From an uncultured Chitinophagaceae bacterium (GTDB taxonomy: Bacteria; Bacteroidota; Bacteroidia; Chitinophagales; Chitinophagaceae): a stretch of DNA of 8,587 nt. The position numbers were made by a program, and so were the translations under genes. The stretch is from NCBI GenBank assembly GCA_903832075.1, contig CAILAF010000593.1, positions 1 through 8,587 of the forward strand. Reading direction: 5' to 3'. The notes under the pieces are model-generated. The model made no database searches and was not told the origin of the DNA. It saw only the letters and a list, made by a program, of their open reading frames with translations. Within the stretch, counting starts at the first letter, position 1, and the number at the start of each line of letters is the position of its first letter. Below, in pieces: positions 1 through 6,636 of this stretch.

Positions 1-14
1 TGCTCTTCCGATCT
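1..14 (+). other. Sequencing-adapter remnant (non-genomic)
   Basis: The first 14 bases, TGCTCTTCCGATCT, are identical to the 3' end of the Illumina TruSeq read-2 adapter. The T before GCTCTTCCGATCT fits the read-2 version; the read-1 version has a C there. This is library DNA left untrimmed at a contig end, so biological sequence should be taken to begin at about base 15. Confidence 0.93.
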
Positions 15-312
15 GTCAATAAAATTGTCTGTTATATAAACTAACATAGCGTCTTGGATTTAATTTCATGCTCAAATTAACAATACAAGGTAATATCATT
101 CGGTATTGAAAATTTGCCGTAAGAACTACAATAAATTTGTAGTATAATTAATGACAAATAAAGTCTTATCCACCAAAACCTATATCTGCATTAAGCAAAC
201 CAGCATCAAAATGTTCTAAAAAAAGAAATTTTTGCGGCAATTAACAGAATGGTTAATAAAGAAGGGATAAATATTTCTCACACAATAGTCACTACTCTTA
301 TCTTCGCCATGT
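15..312. other. Non-coding stretch upstream of trpS
   Basis: This stretch of about 298 bases has no convincing reading frame on either strand and no tRNA-like or other GC-rich structured element. It is very AT-rich. The only structure I see is the short inverted repeat at 125-143, which overlaps a TAAATTTG box. It presumably holds the trpS leader and promoter. Because the contig begins here, whatever gene lies further upstream is missing. I see no classic T-box or trp attenuator (no run of Trp codons in a leader peptide). Confidence 0.6.
125..143 (+). promoter_or_regulatory. Small inverted repeat overlapping a TAnnTTTG-like box
   Basis: ACTACAA (125-131) and TTGTAGT (137-143) are perfect complements around a 5-base loop. 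TAAATTTG at 132-139 matches the Bacteroidota -7 pattern TAnnTTTG exactly. Possible -33 elements are TTTG at 113-116 (15-base spacer, short) or TTG at 106-108 (23-base spacer, long), so the promoter match is imperfect. If real, the trpS leader would be about 170 bases long and the palindrome would lie on the promoter like an operator. In such AT-rich DNA a chance occurrence is quite possible. Confidence 0.25.
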
Positions 313-1308
313 ATGAAAAAAGAGGTTGTTTTAAGTGGTATTCGTCCAACGGGTTTTTTGCATCTCGGGAATTATTTTGGTGCAATGCGTAATTATGTTC
401 GGATGCAAGATGAATTCAATTGTTATTTTTTTGTTGCCAATTGGCATTCATTAACAACTCATCCTGATACAAAAGAATTACAAAACAGTGTTCACAGAGT
501 AATTGCTGAAAATATTGCTTGTGGATTAGATCCTGCTAAAGTGGCTTTATATGTTCAAAGTGATGTTCCTGAAATTGCAGAACTGTATTTGTATTTAAAT
601 ATGCTTGCTTATAAAGGCGAATTAGAAAAAACTACTACGTTCAAAGAAAAAGTTAGATTACAACCTGATAATGTTAATGCAGGATTATTAACTTATCCGG
701 TATTGATGGCGTCGGATATTTTAATTCATCGCGCCGTGAAAGTTCCTGTGGGCAAGGATCAGGAGCAACACTTAGAAATGGCAAGAAATTTTGCAGAACG
801 TTTTAATTATCGCTACGGCAATGTTTTTCCTGCTCCACAAGCTTTTAATTTTGGAAATGAATTGATAAAAATTATGAGTTTGGATGGCAATGGAAAGATG
901 AGTAAAAGTGAAAATCAAATGAATACTTTGTATTTAGCTGATGATGATGATTTGATTCGCAAAAAAATAATGAAAGCAAAAACAGATAGTGGTCCGGCAG
1001 AGAAAAATTCTGTGAAACCTGATTACATTGAGAACATTTTTACTTTATTAAGTTTAGTAAGTGATCCATCAACCGTAAAAAAGTTTGAAGATGATTTTAA
1101 TAATTGTATCATTCGATATGGCGATTTAAAAAAGCAATTGGCAGAAGATATGGTAAAGTTTATTAAACCAATTCGAGAAAAAGCTGCAGACATTCAAAAT
1201 AATAAAGACCTGTTGAAAAAAATTATTCATCAAGGAGCAGAAAAAGCAAGAGCAAGCGCATCGGCAACTTTAACAGAAGTTAGAAATGCAATAGGCATGA
1301 ATTATTAA
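313..1308 (+). CDS. trpS: Tryptophan--tRNA ligase (TrpRS)
   Basis: This cytoplasmic class I aminoacyl-tRNA synthetase (EC 6.1.1.2) joins L-tryptophan to tRNA-Trp using ATP. The 331-residue length is normal for bacterial TrpRS. The ATP-binding HIGH-type signature is HLGN at residues 17-20, just after the family hallmark SGIRPTG (8-14). The tryptophan-pocket segment LTYPVLMASDIL is at 126-137, GKDQEQHLE at 147-155, and the second catalytic signature KMSKS is intact at 195-199. The ATG start gives the usual very short N-terminus before the Rossmann fold. No clear Shine-Dalgarno sequence precedes it, as is common in Bacteroidota. It is followed after 107 bases by the deoxynucleoside kinase gene. 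No key residue is missing, and the identification is very secure. Confidence 0.97.
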   Translation: MKKEVVLSGIRPTGFLHLGNYFGAMRNYVRMQDEFNCYFFVANWHSLTTHPDTKELQNSVHRVIAENIACGLDPAKVALYVQSDVPEIAELYLYLNMLAYKGELEKTTTFKEKVRLQPDNVNAGLLTYPVLMASDILIHRAVKVPVGKDQEQHLEMARNFAERFNYRYGNVFPAPQAFNFGNELIKIMSLDGNGKMSKSENQMNTLYLADDDDLIRKKIMKAKTDSGPAEKNSVKPDYIENIFTLLSLVSDPSTVKKFEDDFNNCIIRYGDLKKQLAEDMVKFIKPIREKAADIQNNKDLLKKIIHQGAEKARASASATLTEVRNAIGMNY

Positions 1309-1327
1309 GATTTAATTTTTTCAGCCT

Positions 1328-1358
1328 TTTGCAGGATGAGAGATAAACATTATATTCA
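1328..1358 (+). promoter_or_regulatory. Candidate promoter for the deoxynucleoside kinase gene
   Basis: TTTG at 1328-1331 and TATATTCA at 1351-1358 are separated by exactly 19 bases, the preferred spacing of the Bacteroidota promoter pattern TTTG-N19-TAnnTTTG. The -7 box matches TAnnTT but not the final TG. Transcription would start around 1363-1368, right at the inverted repeat 1369-1392. This would give the kinase gene its own promoter despite its closeness to trpS. It is inferred from pattern and spacing only. Confidence 0.35.
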
Positions 1359-1368
1359 CCGTTAGTTT

Positions 1369-1392
1369 ATTTACGATTGCTAAATCGTAAAT
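1369..1392 (+). repeat. 10-bp perfect inverted repeat in the kinase leader
   Basis: ATTTACGATT (1369-1378) and AATCGTAAAT (1383-1392) are perfect complements around a 4-base loop, GCTA. The element sits just downstream of the candidate promoter and 23 bases before the ATG of the kinase gene. No T-tract follows on +, so a terminator for trpS is unlikely. An operator, or a stem-loop at the 5' end of the mRNA, is more plausible. It covers the in-frame TTG at 1377, which argues against that codon as the start. Confidence 0.55.
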
Positions 1393-1415
1393 TATATAGT
1401 AAATCGAAACTTGAA

Positions 1416-2051
1416 ATGGCAAAACCAAAAAAACCAAAACATGTAGCAATTGCTGGTAACATAGGTGCCGGCAAAACCACGTTAACAGAAATGTTGAGTA
1501 AACATTATAAATGGATTCCTCAATTTGAAGATGTGGACCACAACCCTTACCTAATGGACTTTTATGAGGATATGCCTCGTTGGAGTTTTAACTTACAAAT
1601 ATATTTTTTAAATAGCCGTTTGAATCAGTTATTAGAAATTCAGCATGGAACTGAAACTGTAATTCAAGACAGAACCATTTATGAAGATGCACACATTTTT
1701 GCACCCAATTTGCATGACATGGGATTAATGAGTAAACGTGATTTTGAAAATTATTTCTTATTCTTTCAAACTTTAAAAACAATGGTGCAACCACCCGATT
1801 TGCTTATTTATTTAAAAGCATCGGTTCCAACATTGGTTGCACAAATCCAAAAACGCGGAAGAGAATATGAAGAAAATATTCGTTTGGATTATTTAAAAAA
1901 GTTAAATGAATATTATTCCAAGTTTGTTGAAAGTTATAAAGAGGGACCATTACTAATTATTGATTGCGATAAAAATAAATTTTCTGAAAACGAAGAACAT
2001 TTTGGAGAGATCATCACTAAAGTTGATGGTCAATTATACGGATTGTTTTAA
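1416..2051 (+). CDS. Deoxynucleoside kinase (dNK/dGK-dAK family)
   Basis: This cytosolic nucleoside-salvage enzyme phosphorylates a deoxynucleoside to its 5'-monophosphate with ATP. From the ATG at 1416 it has 211 residues, typical of the family. Visible motifs are the P-loop GNIGAGKTT (14-22), the substrate-pocket segment EDVDHNPYL (38-45), the catalytic/base-binding QDRTIYED (84-91, a DRT version of the D/ERS motif), and an arginine-rich lid with KRGREYE (146-152). The frame is open back to a TTG at 1377, but that lies inside a 10-bp inverted repeat. The extra 13 residues are also unlike the family, whose proteins begin shortly before the P-loop strand, so ATG 1416 is preferred. Which deoxynucleoside is preferred cannot be read from the sequence. 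The gene ends 32 bases before a strong terminator hairpin. Confidence 0.92.
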   Translation: MAKPKKPKHVAIAGNIGAGKTTLTEMLSKHYKWIPQFEDVDHNPYLMDFYEDMPRWSFNLQIYFLNSRLNQLLEIQHGTETVIQDRTIYEDAHIFAPNLHDMGLMSKRDFENYFLFFQTLKTMVQPPDLLIYLKASVPTLVAQIQKRGREYEENIRLDYLKKLNEYYSKFVESYKEGPLLIIDCDKNKFSENEEHFGEIITKVDGQLYGLF

Positions 2052-2083
2052 TTGTTCATTTTTTTCATTAATCATATAATACA

Positions 2084-2108
2084 AACCCCCGCTTAAAGAG
2101 CGGGGGTT
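2084..2108. terminator. Bidirectional intrinsic terminator between convergent genes
   Basis: AACCCCCGCT (2084-2093) and AGCGGGGGTT (2099-2108) form a perfect 10-bp stem with a 5-base loop. This is the most GC-rich spot in its surroundings. On + it is followed by TTCTCATTTG, a weak U-tract; on - by TTTGTATTATAT, a broken U-tract. It lies between the stop codons of the converging kinase and pckA genes, so it can end transcripts from both sides. Confidence 0.88.
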
Positions 2109-2142
2109 CTCATTTGTCAAAGCAATCGAAGAGACCCAAACA

Positions 2143-2162
2143 TTCCGAAAAAAAAATCGGAA
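2143..2162 (-). repeat. 6-bp stem with A8/T8 loop just after pckA
   Basis: TTCCGA (2143-2148) and TCGGAA (2157-2162) flank a loop of eight A residues (eight U in the pckA mRNA). The element begins 13 bases beyond the pckA stop codon. The U run is inside the loop rather than after the stem, so it is not a standard terminator. It may be a 3'-end stability stem helping the hairpin at 2084-2108. Its role is uncertain. Confidence 0.4.
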
Positions 2163-2175
2163 GAAAGTAAAGCAA

Positions 2176-3780
2176 TTATATTTTTGGAGCTGCTGCTAAA
2201 ATTTCAGCATTTACACCTGCAGCATATTTTTCAAAATTCTTTACAAACAATTCTGCTAATTGTTTTGCTGTACTATCATAAGCCGTTCTATCTGCCCATG
2301 TATATCGTGGATGCAAAATATTTTGCGGAACATCAGTACAAGTTTTAGGCATCATCATTCCAAATACTGGATGCACTTCATATTCAACATCATCCAACTC
2401 GCCATTCAATGCAGCTGTAATCATTGCTCTTGTATAAGATAATTTCATTCTGCTTCCCACACCATAAGCACCACCACTCCAGCCTGTGTTAATCATCCAT
2501 ACATTTACATTATGCTCTTTCATTTTCTCTCCCAACATCTTCGCATAATAACCAGGATGCAAAGGAAGAAATGGTGCACCAAAACATGCACTGAAAGTTG
2601 CTTGTGGTTCTTTAACACCTGCTTCTGTTCCTGCAACCTTTGCTGTATATCCTGAAATAAATTGATACATCGCTTGACCGGGACTTAGTTTACTGATTGG
2701 TGGCAATACTCCATATGCATCACAGGTTAAGAAGAAAACGTTTTTAGGAAGTCCTCCAATACTTGGTTCCAATGCATTACTGATAAAATCTAATGGGTAA
2801 CTTACTCTTGTATTCTCTGTAATTTGTTTACTTGAAAAATCAATCTGCTTAGTACCTGGAAAAAAAGTAATGTTCTCTACCAATGCACCAGGGCGAATGG
2901 CATGAAATATTTCCGGTTCTTTATCTTCCGATAAATCTATTGTCTTTGCATAACATCCACCTTCAAAATTAAATACACTATTATTTGTCCATCCATGTTC
3001 ATCATCACCAATTAATTTTCTGTTAGGGTCTGCACTCAATGTTGTTTTACCAGTACCACTTAACCCAAAGAATACAGCAACATCTCCATCATTTCCCATA
3101 TTGGCACTGCAGTGCATGCTCAACACTTTTTTATCATGCGGAAGAATATAATTTAATATTGTAAATATTCCTTTCTTCATTTCACCGGTATAACCTGTAC
3201 CACCAATGATAATCATCTTGTGTATGAAAGAAACAATAGCGAAATTATGTTGACGAGTTCCATCAATTGAAGCAACAGCTTTAAATTCAGGGGCTTGAAT
3301 AATATGCCAATCGGGTTCAAAATTATCTAACTCATTTTCTGAAGGGCGAAGAAACATATTATAGCAAAATAAATTGCTCCATGCATTTTCATTTATAACA
3401 CGAATGTTTAAACGATGATTCGGATCAGCACATGCATACGCATCTCTAACCCAAATTTCATTTTTAGTATTTAAGTGATTAATCAATTTACTTTTCAATT
3501 GAAGAAAATATTTTTCGTCAATTGGAGTATTAAATCCACCCCAATCAATTGTATTTTCTGTAATGGAATCCTTAACAATGAATTTATCTTTCGGACTTCT
3601 TCCGGTGAATTCCCCGGTATCTATACAAAGAGCACCTGTATCGTTTAAAACACCTTGCCCTTTTGTTAATGTTTGTTCGGTTAATTCCTCAGGAGATAAT
3701 TGATAATGCACATTCAGTTTTTCAGATAAGCCTAAAGCTTTAATCTTTTCGGTAGGTTGAATCATTTTGGTTATTGACAT
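2176..3780 (-). CDS. pckA: Phosphoenolpyruvate carboxykinase (ATP)
   Basis: This cytosolic enzyme (EC 4.1.1.49) converts oxaloacetate and ATP to phosphoenolpyruvate, CO2 and ADP, the entry step of gluconeogenesis. The 534 residues match the family length (about 530-540). The substrate-binding GRSPKDKF is at 60-67 and YTGEMKKG, holding the metal-binding lysine, at 197-204. The metal/phosphate-binding histidine region SMHCSAN is at 221-227. The P-loop GLSGTGKTT is at 239-247 and the acidic kinase-2 motif LIGDDEHGW at 256-264, with TRVSYPL at 324-330. The P-loop ATP site and absence of GTP-type signatures identify the ATP-dependent class. The gene is divergent from the FAD oxidase at 4035, sharing 254 bp of control DNA. 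A TAnnTTTG box sits about 25 bases before the ATG, with a short hairpin in between. All key residues appear intact. Confidence 0.97.
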   Translation of the reverse strand: MSITKMIQPTEKIKALGLSEKLNVHYQLSPEELTEQTLTKGQGVLNDTGALCIDTGEFTGRSPKDKFIVKDSITENTIDWGGFNTPIDEKYFLQLKSKLINHLNTKNEIWVRDAYACADPNHRLNIRVINENAWSNLFCYNMFLRPSENELDNFEPDWHIIQAPEFKAVASIDGTRQHNFAIVSFIHKMIIIGGTGYTGEMKKGIFTILNYILPHDKKVLSMHCSANMGNDGDVAVFFGLSGTGKTTLSADPNRKLIGDDEHGWTNNSVFNFEGGCYAKTIDLSEDKEPEIFHAIRPGALVENITFFPGTKQIDFSSKQITENTRVSYPLDFISNALEPSIGGLPKNVFFLTCDAYGVLPPISKLSPGQAMYQFISGYTAKVAGTEAGVKEPQATFSACFGAPFLPLHPGYYAKMLGEKMKEHNVNVWMINTGWSGGAYGVGSRMKLSYTRAMITAALNGELDDVEYEVHPVFGMMMPKTCTDVPQNILHPRYTWADRTAYDSTAKQLAELFVKNFEKYAAGVNAEILAAAPKI

Positions 3781-3782
3781 AT

Positions 3783-3802
3783 ACTAACGGTCATTAGTTA
3801 GT
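3783..3802 (-). repeat. 6-bp inverted repeat directly before the pckA start
   Basis: ACTAAC (3783-3788) and GTTAGT (3797-3802) are complementary around an 8-base loop. In the pckA mRNA this stem would end two bases before the AUG and begin very close to the predicted transcription start. It could affect ribosome access or be a repressor site. The arm is short, so chance is not excluded. Confidence 0.35.
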
Positions 3803-3805
3803 GAA

Positions 3806-3833
3806 CAAAAGTAAGGATTAAATTATTTCCAAA
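3806..3833 (-). promoter_or_regulatory. Candidate pckA promoter
   Basis: On the - strand TACTTTTG (3813 to 3806) matches the Bacteroidota -7 box TAnnTTTG at every fixed position. A TTTG at 3833-3830 could be the -33 element, though the 16-base spacer is a little shorter than the usual 19 or so. Transcription would begin near 3798-3802, giving a leader of only about 20 bases that is almost filled by the hairpin at 3783-3802. Confidence 0.5.
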
Positions 3834-3918
3834 GAATGATTCATATCAATAATCACATTAAAAATTTTTGATGCAATAGTACAAGAATTTATATCTCAAC
3901 TTCTTTAAAATTCATTGA

Positions 3919-3930
3919 ATTGAATTCAAT
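3919..3930. promoter_or_regulatory. 12-bp perfect palindrome in the pckA/oxidase control region
   Basis: ATTGAATTCAAT is a perfect 12-bp palindrome, 104 bases before the oxidase start and about 117 bases upstream of the predicted pckA -7 box. It looks like a binding site for a dimeric regulator placed between divergent genes. No second copy was noticed in the window, and AT-rich palindromes of this size can arise by chance. Confidence 0.25.
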
Positions 3931-3978
3931 AAAATAAATCAATTCTTATAAAAATGTTACAATAAACTTTGAAAAATT

Positions 3979-3998
3979 AGATAGTCATTATTCTATCT
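3979..3998 (+). repeat. 6-bp inverted repeat in the oxidase leader
   Basis: AGATAG (3979-3984) and CTATCT (3993-3998) are complementary around an 8-base loop, 36 bases before the ATG at 4035. A TTTG at 3968-3971 precedes it and could be a -33 element, but no good -7 box follows at the right distance. This is a possible operator or leader stem, weakly supported. Confidence 0.25.
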
Positions 3999-4034
3999 CA
4001 TCATAAGGCTTTATTTTTACTGAAATTTGATGAC

Positions 4035-5459
4035 ATGAATGTGAGTTCTACAAAAGGATTGATTAGTATCAAACGATTGGAAGAGTTTAAAAATATAGTT
4101 GGCGAAAAATATATTTTGGCTGATGAAGAAAGTTTACATCATTACGGACATGATGAAACAGAGAAATTATTATTCTTACCACAAGTTGTTTTAAAACCAA
4201 GAACTCCCAACGAAATTGCTGCCATCATGAAAATTTGTAACCAAGATTTGATTCCGGTTACACCTCGTGGTGGTGGTACTGGATTAAGTGGGGGTGCATT
4301 GCCACATTTGGGTGGCGTACTTATTTCTACAGAAAGATTCAATACAATTATGGAAATTGATGAACGCAATTTGCAAGTAATTGTTGAACCCGGTGTAATC
4401 ACTGAAGTGCTGCAAAATGCCGTAAAAGAAAAAGGATTATTTTATCCGCCTGATCCAAATAGTAAAGGTTCTTGTTTTATTGGTGGCAATATTGCTGAGA
4501 ATAGTGGTGGACCTAAAGCTGTTAAATATGGTGTAGTAAAAGATTATGTTTTAAATTTAGAAGTTGTTTTACCTACCGGTGAAATTATTTGGACGGGCGC
4601 CAATGTTTTAAAGAACTCAACCGGATATAATCTTACTCAATTATTAGTTGGCAGTGAAGGAACATTAGGAATTGTTACAAAAATTGTTTTGAAATTAATT
4701 CCGTTTCCAAAATTCGATTTGTTAATGCTGGTTCCATTTGCTTCTTTAGAAAAAGCAAGTGAAGCTGTAAGTGCCATATTCCGTGCGGGTTTTACACCAA
4801 GCGCATTAGAATTGATTGAGATTGATGCATTAAAGATTGTTAGTAAAATGGTTGATAGTTCAGTAGTGCCCGTTAATGAAAATATAGCTGCACATTTAAT
4901 TATTGAAGTTGATGGAAATAATATGGACGTTTTGATGAGTGATATGGAAGCCATTGCAGAATTATTAACGAATTACGAAGCAGGAGAGATTTTATTTGCT
5001 GATGATGCTCAACAAAAGGAAGAATTATGGAAATTAAGAAGGCGTGCAGCCGAAGCAGTAAAATCAAGTGGTTATACAATTGAAGAAGATACTGTTGTAC
5101 CAAGAGCAGAATTACCAAAATTGATTCGCGGTGTAAAAGAATTAGGTAAACAATATGGTTTTCTTGCAGTTTGTTACGGTCATGCAGGCGATGGCAACTT
5201 ACATATTCGCATAAACCATCCCGATATAAAAAATAGTTTCGGCAATGAACAAATGAATATTGCATTAAGAGCATTATTTAATTTAGTGCATTCATTAGGT
5301 GGCACCATTAGTGCTGAGCATGGAATTGGTTTAATTCAAAAAAGTTATATGGATATTGTTTTTTCAAAAACCAACCTTCATTTAATGAGAGAAATAAAAA
5401 AAGTTTTCGATCCTAACAATATTTTAAATGCAGGCAAGATATTTGATATGAATGGATAA
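4035..5459 (+). CDS. FAD-linked oxidase, GlcD / D-lactate dehydrogenase type
   Basis: This flavoprotein oxidises a 2-hydroxyacid (candidates: glycolate, D-lactate, D-2-hydroxyglutarate) to the 2-oxoacid and passes electrons onward. The N-terminal PCMH-type FAD-binding domain (about residues 40-225) has the hallmark PRGGGTGLSGGA at 77-88 and GGNIAENSGGP at 150-160. The C-terminal FAD-oxidase domain follows, with GHAGDGNLH at 382-390 and SAEHGIG at 426-432. H383, H390 and E428 lie where D-2-hydroxyglutarate-dehydrogenase-type enzymes bind metal. It ends with FDPNNILNAGKIF (458-470), usual for the family. At 474 residues it is a GlcD-length protein without a fused iron-sulfur domain, and no GlcE/GlcF partner is in this window. 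The substrate cannot be decided from sequence alone. It is divergent from pckA and 24 bases upstream of the barrel-like gene, probably co-transcribed with it. Confidence 0.93.
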   Translation: MNVSSTKGLISIKRLEEFKNIVGEKYILADEESLHHYGHDETEKLLFLPQVVLKPRTPNEIAAIMKICNQDLIPVTPRGGGTGLSGGALPHLGGVLISTERFNTIMEIDERNLQVIVEPGVITEVLQNAVKEKGLFYPPDPNSKGSCFIGGNIAENSGGPKAVKYGVVKDYVLNLEVVLPTGEIIWTGANVLKNSTGYNLTQLLVGSEGTLGIVTKIVLKLIPFPKFDLLMLVPFASLEKASEAVSAIFRAGFTPSALELIEIDALKIVSKMVDSSVVPVNENIAAHLIIEVDGNNMDVLMSDMEAIAELLTNYEAGEILFADDAQQKEELWKLRRRAAEAVKSSGYTIEEDTVVPRAELPKLIRGVKELGKQYGFLAVCYGHAGDGNLHIRINHPDIKNSFGNEQMNIALRALFNLVHSLGGTISAEHGIGLIQKSYMDIVFSKTNLHLMREIKKVFDPNNILNAGKIFDMNG

Positions 5460-5483
5460 CTTATTTTCACTTAAAATATTCAA

Positions 5484-6085
5484 ATGAAAAAAATTACTTT
5501 TAGTTGTATTACATCTATTTTATTTATTACATCATTTGCACAACAATACAATAATACCATTCCAAAAAGCAGTGGCTTTAAACAAGAAAATATTTTTATT
5601 GGAGGTAGTTTAGGATTGGGCGGCGGAACTGGCGGATTTGCCATTGGTGCTAATCCTGAAATTGGTTATAGTTTTAATAATTGGTTCGATGCCGGACTTG
5701 CATTCAATATTAACTATAACACACAAAATTATACAGATATTTACAACAACAATATCAAATTAAGAACATTCAATTATGGTGCCGGTGTTTTTACAAGAAT
5801 ATGCCGGTAAATTTTTTATTTATTCAAGTGCAACCGGAATATAATTTTGTTCATTCCACACAAAATACTAATAACACTGGTAACATTTCTTCTAATATTG
5901 GAGCTGCCAGTTTGTTAGCAGGAGTTGGTTATGGCGGAAAATTTATTGGAAGTCATTATTCTTATTTAGTATTGATGATTGATTTATTAAATGATCCTAA
6001 CTCTCCTTATCGCGATCCTTATAATAATGTATTGCCTGTATTCAGAGCAGGTTTTGGATTTTATTTAAAACCTTCTAAAAAATAG
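5484..6085 (+). pseudogene. Exported beta-barrel-like outer membrane protein, split by a frameshift
   Basis: Two overlapping pieces read as one protein of about 200 residues. The first (5484-5810, 108 residues) begins with a lipoprotein-free signal peptide (MKK, hydrophobic core, probable cut after SFA at 19). It continues with alternating Gly/aromatic strands such as IFIGGSLGLGGG, ending in an early TAA at 5808. The second (5801-6085, 94 residues) lacks a signal peptide, carries on with strands such as FIQVQPEYNF, and ends in an aromatic strand, FRAGFGFYL, typical of barrel C-termini. It is in the -1 frame relative to the first. One missing base between about 5788 and 5801, for example in the T5 run at 5788-5792, would join them. 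No standard -1 slippery heptamer precedes the stop. It could be a real mutation or an assembly error. Function is unknown beyond a likely outer-membrane location. It follows the oxidase by 24 bases and overlaps the LOG gene tail-to-tail. Confidence 0.75.
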
Positions 6086-6602
6086 CAGCAGGCGTTTCAA
6101 CAACAGTAATTCGTTTTTGCCAATCCTCATATAAAAATCCTTGTTGCAACATGTTATTCATGTGTGCAATAAGATGATTATAAAAACCATTTGAATTAAG
6201 AATGAAAATTTTCTTTTCGTTAATCTTTAATGTATTCCATGTAATCAATTCAAAGAGTTCATCTAATGTTCCATTACCTCCCGGCAAAATAATAGCAGCA
6301 TCGCTTAATTCATAAATTGTTTTTTTCCTTACATGCATATCACTCACTACTTTTAATTCAGTAATGCTTTTATGTTCTTGTTCCCATTCCAATAAAATTT
6401 CAGGTATTACTCCAATCACTCTCCCGCTATTTTGTAGAACCGCATTAGCAATAGCTCCCATCAACCCCACTCCCCCACCGCCATATACTAAAGTAATTTT
6501 ATGTTGTGCTAATAATGTTCCCAACTCTTTTGCATGTTGAATAAATAAAACATCATTGCCCGGTTTGCTTCCGCAAAAAACAGCCATACTCTTAAATTCC
6601 AT
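6075..6602 (-). CDS. LOG-family protein (nucleoside 5'-monophosphate phosphoribohydrolase-like)
   Basis: This small cytosolic Rossmann-fold protein belongs to the family often mislabelled 'lysine decarboxylase'. Characterised members split cytokinin riboside or other nucleoside 5'-monophosphates into base and ribose 5-phosphate. From the ATG at 6602 it has 175 residues. The N-terminal strand MAVFCGS (6-12) is typical, the phosphate-binding VYGGGGVGLMG is at 39-49, and the catalytic arginine region MHVRKK at 89-94. The signature PGGNGTLDE (107-115) supplies the conserved glutamate. The frame is open upstream to a TTG at 6647, but that lies inside an inverted repeat and would add 15 residues not seen in the family, so ATG 6602 is preferred. 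It ends 11 bases inside the barrel gene's tail on the opposite strand. Its physiological substrate in this bacterium is unknown. Confidence 0.9.
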   Translation of the reverse strand: MEFKSMAVFCGSKPGNDVLFIQHAKELGTLLAQHKITLVYGGGGVGLMGAIANAVLQNSGRVIGVIPEILLEWEQEHKSITELKVVSDMHVRKKTIYELSDAAIILPGGNGTLDELFELITWNTLKINEKKIFILNSNGFYNHLIAHMNNMLQQGFLYEDWQKRITVVETPAAIF

Positions 6603-6636
6603 TTCTTTAAATTTTACTAAATCGTAAATATTAATT

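Noticed and set aside
15..312. trp-type attenuator or T-box leader before trpS
   Set aside because: There is no leader peptide with consecutive Trp codons, no T-box-like conserved sequence, and no terminator hairpin with a U-tract.
4142..5274. Several antisense open frames inside the FAD oxidase gene
   Set aside because: They are shadows of a clearly conserved flavoprotein gene and have low-complexity, implausible translations.
5784..5810. Programmed -1 ribosomal frameshift joining the two halves of the barrel-like protein
   Set aside because: The zero-frame codons before the stop (GGT GTT TTT ACA AGA ATA TGC CGG) hold no X XXY YYZ slippery heptamer, no clear downstream stem is visible, and single-protein barrels of this type normally need no frameshift.
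5801..6085. Independent small gene starting at ATG 5801 by translational coupling
   Set aside because: The product lacks a signal peptide yet consists of barrel-like strands that continue the preceding protein, so a broken single gene explains it better.
6617..6629. A 13-base string, CTAAATCGTAAAT, also found at 1380-1392 in the kinase hairpin
   Set aside because: In DNA this AT-rich, a 13-base repeat within 8.5 kb is expected by chance, and the second copy does not form the same 10-bp inverted repeat.
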